A stretch of 16,596 bases of DNA, taken from NCBI GenBank assembly GCA_037190665.1, contig JBBCJT010000234.1, positions 1 to 16,596 of the forward strand. The letters are read 5' to 3'. The translations under genes and the position numbers were made by a program. The DNA is from JBBCJT01 sp037190665 (lineage in GTDB: Bacteria; Pseudomonadota; Alphaproteobacteria; Acetobacterales; Acetobacteraceae). Below, piece by piece: positions 14,904-16,596 of the stretch. Every line of letters begins with the position of its first letter. Position 1 is the first letter of the stretch. The notes beneath the pieces are model-generated. The model was not told where the DNA came from. It did no database searches and saw only the letters and a list, made by a program, of their open reading frames with translations.

Positions 14904-15394
14904 GGGTCGGACGGCGCCTCGGCCACCGCCTCGGTCTGGGCGGCACGGTAGGCATCGAGCCGGGCGGCGAGCGCGGGATCGGTGCCGGCGAGGATCGCGG
15001 CCGCCAGCAGCCCGGCATTGATCGCCCCGGCGCGGCCGATCGCGAGCGTGCCCACCGGGATGCCGGCCGGCATCTGCACGATCGACAGCAGCGAATCCTG
15101 GCCCTTCAGCGCGTGGCTCTCCACGGGCACGCCGAGGACCGGCAGCGACGTGAAGGCGGCCATCATGCCGGGCAGGTGCGCGGCACCGCCGGCGCCCGCG
15201 ATGATCACGCGCAGCCCCCGCCCGCGCGCGGCCTTGGCATAGGCGGCGAGGCGGTCGGGCGTGCGGTGCGCGGAGACGATCCGCGCCTCATGCGGCACCT
15301 GGAGCTGGGCAAGCACCTGCGTTGCGTGCTGCATCGTCGCCCAGTCGGATTGCGAGCCCATCACCACGCCGACCAGCGGTACCGGCGCGCTCAC
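14900..15394 (-). CDS. purE: N5-carboxyaminoimidazole ribonucleotide mutase PurE (class I)
   Basis: A 164-aa enzyme converting N5-CAIR to CAIR. Class I PurE features are all present: VGVVMGSQSDW (8-18), the VSAHRTP loop (40-46) with the catalytic histidine, IAGAGGAAHLPGM (65-77) and SIVQMPAGIPVGT (104-116). The GTG start at 15394 overlaps the TGA of the upstream DUF465 gene as GTGA, and its own stop overlaps purK the same way. The order purE-purK fits a class I PurE that needs PurK. No good ribosome binding site precedes the start, consistent with translational coupling. Confidence 0.97.
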   Translation of the reverse strand: MSAPVPLVGVVMGSQSDWATMQHATQVLAQLQVPHEARIVSAHRTPDRLAAYAKAARGRGLRVIIAGAGGAAHLPGMMAAFTSLPVLGVPVESHALKGQDSLLSIVQMPAGIPVGTLAIGRAGAINAGLLAAAILAGTDPALAARLDAYRAAQTEAVAEAPSDP

Positions 15395-15591
15395 GCGATG
15401 ATGTCCGGCACCAGCCGGCTCTCCAGCCAGGAGATCTCGTCCTTCAGCTTCAGCTTGCGCTTCTTCAGCCGCTGAAGCTGCAACTGATCGGCGGCCGATG
15501 CCGCGAGACGGGCAATCACCGTGTCCAGGTCGCGATGCTCGCTGCGCAGCTCGTTCAGCCGGCGCAGAAGCGTGTCCCGATCGGTCAGCAT
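15391..15591 (-). CDS. DUF465 / YdcH-family small coiled-coil protein, leader gene of the pur operon
   Basis: A 66-aa protein with the DUF465 pattern: N-terminal LLRRLNELRSEHRDLDTVI (8-26), a short break, then LQRLKKRKLKLKDEISWLE. This predicts a charged helical hairpin. The biochemical role of the family is unknown. ATG 15591 is chosen because AGGAA lies about 5 nt upstream and because it gives the normal family length; an in-frame start at 15690 would add 33 unrelated residues. Its stop overlaps the purE start (GTGA), so it is the first gene of the transcript. Confidence 0.9.
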   Translation of the reverse strand: MLTDRDTLLRRLNELRSEHRDLDTVIARLAASAADQLQLQRLKKRKLKLKDEISWLESRLVPDIIA

Positions 15592-15737
15592 CGCGTTCCT
15601 GATATCACGGCACTGCGCCCCGACATACGTCCATGGGAGCATCGCGGGGCTCCCGGCGGGTGCAACCACAAATTGCAATGGAAGTGCCATACCGGACCCG
15701 CTACGCTCCCCGAGCTGGATGAACGAACGGAGGTTCC
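15592..15737. promoter_or_regulatory. Divergent promoter region between the two DUF465 genes
   Basis: This 146-bp gap must drive the DUF465-purEK operon leftward and the second DUF465 gene rightward. It is locally less GC-rich around 15665-15690 (CACAAATTGCAATGG), a likely promoter core. An inverted repeat GGGAGC/GCTCCC (15635-15640 and 15649-15654, 8-nt loop) could be a leader hairpin or operator. No unambiguous -35/-10 pair was found. Confidence 0.5.
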
Positions 15738-15917
15738 ATGAGCCTGCAAGCGCGCATCGAGTCCCTTAGGGAACGTCATGCCGGGGTCGAGGCCCGGCTT
15801 GCCGACGAGGCGCTACGGCCGCGCCCGGACGATGAGGCCGTCGTGAAACTCAAGCGCGAAAAACTGCGGCTCAAGGAGGAGATGGAGCGGCTGCGGGGTC
15901 AGCCGGGCCGCGCCTAG
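15738..15917 (+). CDS. Second DUF465-like small coiled-coil protein (59 aa)
   Basis: A short gene with a strong ribosome binding site: GGAGG 4 nt before ATG 15738. The protein starts MSLQARIESLRERHAGVEAR, has a Pro-Asp break (LRPRPDD), then VVKLKREKLRLKEEMERLR. This is the same helix-break-charged-helix layout as the neighbouring DUF465 protein, including the L-K-x-x-K-L-x-L-K-x-E heptad. The two divergent genes are probably old duplicates. Its TAG stop at 15915-15917 overlaps the trcR stop on the other strand. Function unknown; charge and length suggest an oligomeric coiled coil. Confidence 0.85.
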   Translation: MSLQARIESLRERHAGVEARLADEALRPRPDDEAVVKLKREKLRLKEEMERLRGQPGRA

Positions 15918-16495
15918 GCGGCGTCGGCCGTATCCGGGGCGGGGGGCGGCGGAACCGAACGCCCCTCGCGCTCGAGCCGCTCATTGGCCTGCGCGACCAT
16001 CGCGTTCAGGTCCGTCTGCGTACACAGCCCCAGGATCACCGGATCGCGCGGCTTGATGTTGGCCGAGTTCCAGTGGGTCTTGGCCCGCACCTTCTCGATC
16101 GTGTCCTTGGTGGTGCCGAGCAGCTTGCCCACCTGCGCATCGGTGAGCTGCGGATAGTTGCGCAGCAGCCAGGCGATGCCGTCCGGCCGGTCGTTGCGCT
16201 TGGCCACGGGCGTGTAGCGCGCGCCCTTCGACCGCTTGGGCAGCGGAATGGCCGTCGCGGCGAGCTGCAGCCGGTAGGCGGGATCGGCCTCGGCGCGGGC
16301 GATCTCCTCCTTGGCGAGCTGGCCGTTGGCCACCGGGTCGTAACCCACGATGCCCTGCGCCACCTCGCCATCGGCGATCGCCTGCACCTCCAGCGGATGC
16401 ATGCCCACGAAGGCGGCGATCTGCTCGAAGGTCAGCGCGGTCTTCTCGATCAGCCACACGGCGGTGGCCTTGGGCATGAGCGGTGTGCTGGTCAT
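15914..16495 (-). CDS. trcR: TrcR (DUF1013) cell-cycle transcriptional regulator
   Basis: A 193-aa protein of the alphaproteobacterial DUF1013 family, named cell cycle transcriptional regulator TrcR. The diagnostic N-terminus is MPKATAVWLIEKTALTFEQI (7-26), followed by a first helix-turn-helix (FEQIAAFVGMHPLEVQAIAD, 23-42). The middle holds DPAYRLQLA and PVAKRNDRPDGIAWLLRNYP. A second helix-turn-helix, LTDAQVGKLLGTTKDTIEKVR, spans 117-137, and a conserved HWNSANIKPRDPVILGLCTQ block follows. The C-terminus is Pro-rich and variable. ATG 16495 has AGGGA 9 nt upstream; ATG 16477 is the only close alternative. It stands alone, convergent with the 59-aa DUF465-like gene. A strong family match and a good taxonomic marker. 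Confidence 0.92.
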   Translation of the reverse strand: MTSTPLMPKATAVWLIEKTALTFEQIAAFVGMHPLEVQAIADGEVAQGIVGYDPVANGQLAKEEIARAEADPAYRLQLAATAIPLPKRSKGARYTPVAKRNDRPDGIAWLLRNYPQLTDAQVGKLLGTTKDTIEKVRAKTHWNSANIKPRDPVILGLCTQTDLNAMVAQANERLEREGRSVPPPPAPDTADAA

Positions 16496-16540
16496 CGGCG
16501 CGGATCCCTGTCAATGCGGGCAGGCCCGCGGCAGGCGGGC

Positions 16541-16569
16541 CGTATGTCGGGGCCGCCGCGGGGGGTCAA
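16541..16569 (-). promoter_or_regulatory. Candidate sigma-70 promoter of trcR
   Basis: On the minus strand TTGACC (16564-16569) and CATACG (16541-16546) are separated by exactly 17 nt, 46 nt before the trcR ATG. The -35 is near consensus and the -10 weak, as often in GC-rich alphaproteobacteria. A 7-bp hairpin (16523-16529 with 16535-16541) lies just downstream and would overlap the start of transcription. Confidence 0.5.
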
Positions 16570-16596
16570 GCCCCGTTCCGGGCCTGATATAGGAAG

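Noticed and set aside
16523..16541. Hairpin upstream of trcR as a terminator or riboswitch
   Set aside because: Only 7 bp with no U-tract, and it overlaps the expected transcription start of the candidate trcR promoter.

Overview
The window is very GC-rich and densely coded, with GTG as well as ATG starts. It contains a TrcR (DUF1013) regulator, a pair of DUF465 small proteins, a purE-purK operon and a REP-like intergenic array. Together these point to an alphaproteobacterium, most likely Acetobacteraceae (Roseomonas-like). The family assignment is inferred from gene content and composition, not from a search.

Left part (1-9252): an accessory uptake and hydrolysis locus. A truncated M28/PA-domain peptidase homologue (minus strand) diverges from a GntR/FCD regulator. 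Downstream of the regulator lies a five-gene plus-strand operon with gaps of 7, 4, 19 and 34 nt. It encodes a Tat-exported SBP_bac_5 solute-binding protein, an alpha/beta hydrolase, a gamma-glutamyltransferase-fold Ntn hydrolase, a class C beta-lactamase-fold serine hydrolase, and a second SBP_bac_5 protein with a Sec signal. A perfect 12-bp hairpin at 9261-9290 separates this operon from a third, convergent SBP_bac_5 gene (9308-10912). No permease or ATPase gene lies in the window. The inferred job is capture of a peptide- or amide-like compound outside the inner membrane and its stepwise hydrolysis in the cytoplasm. The GGT-like enzyme keeps its nucleophile and oxyanion residues but has lost all four residues that hold the alpha-amino acid end of gamma-glutamyl substrates. 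The M28 homologue has replaced two catalytic-site residues. The substrate is therefore probably not glutathione or an ordinary peptide.

Middle (9308-13336): the third SBP, a 436-bp gene-free stretch, an MFS_3/EntS-like exporter on the minus strand (11349-12593), and a 743-bp gene-free stretch. The latter carries three tandem 144-bp units, each made of two inverted REP-like hairpins. The period is a multiple of three, which leaves long spurious open frames.

Right part (13337-16596): housekeeping genes. On the minus strand, DUF465, purE and purK are joined by two GTGA stop/start overlaps, followed 40 nt later by a RidA-family gene with its own terminator hairpin. A second, 59-aa DUF465-like gene diverges from the first and converges tail-to-tail with trcR, the two stops sharing the palindrome CCTAGG. 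A plausible sigma-70 promoter for trcR lies near the window end.
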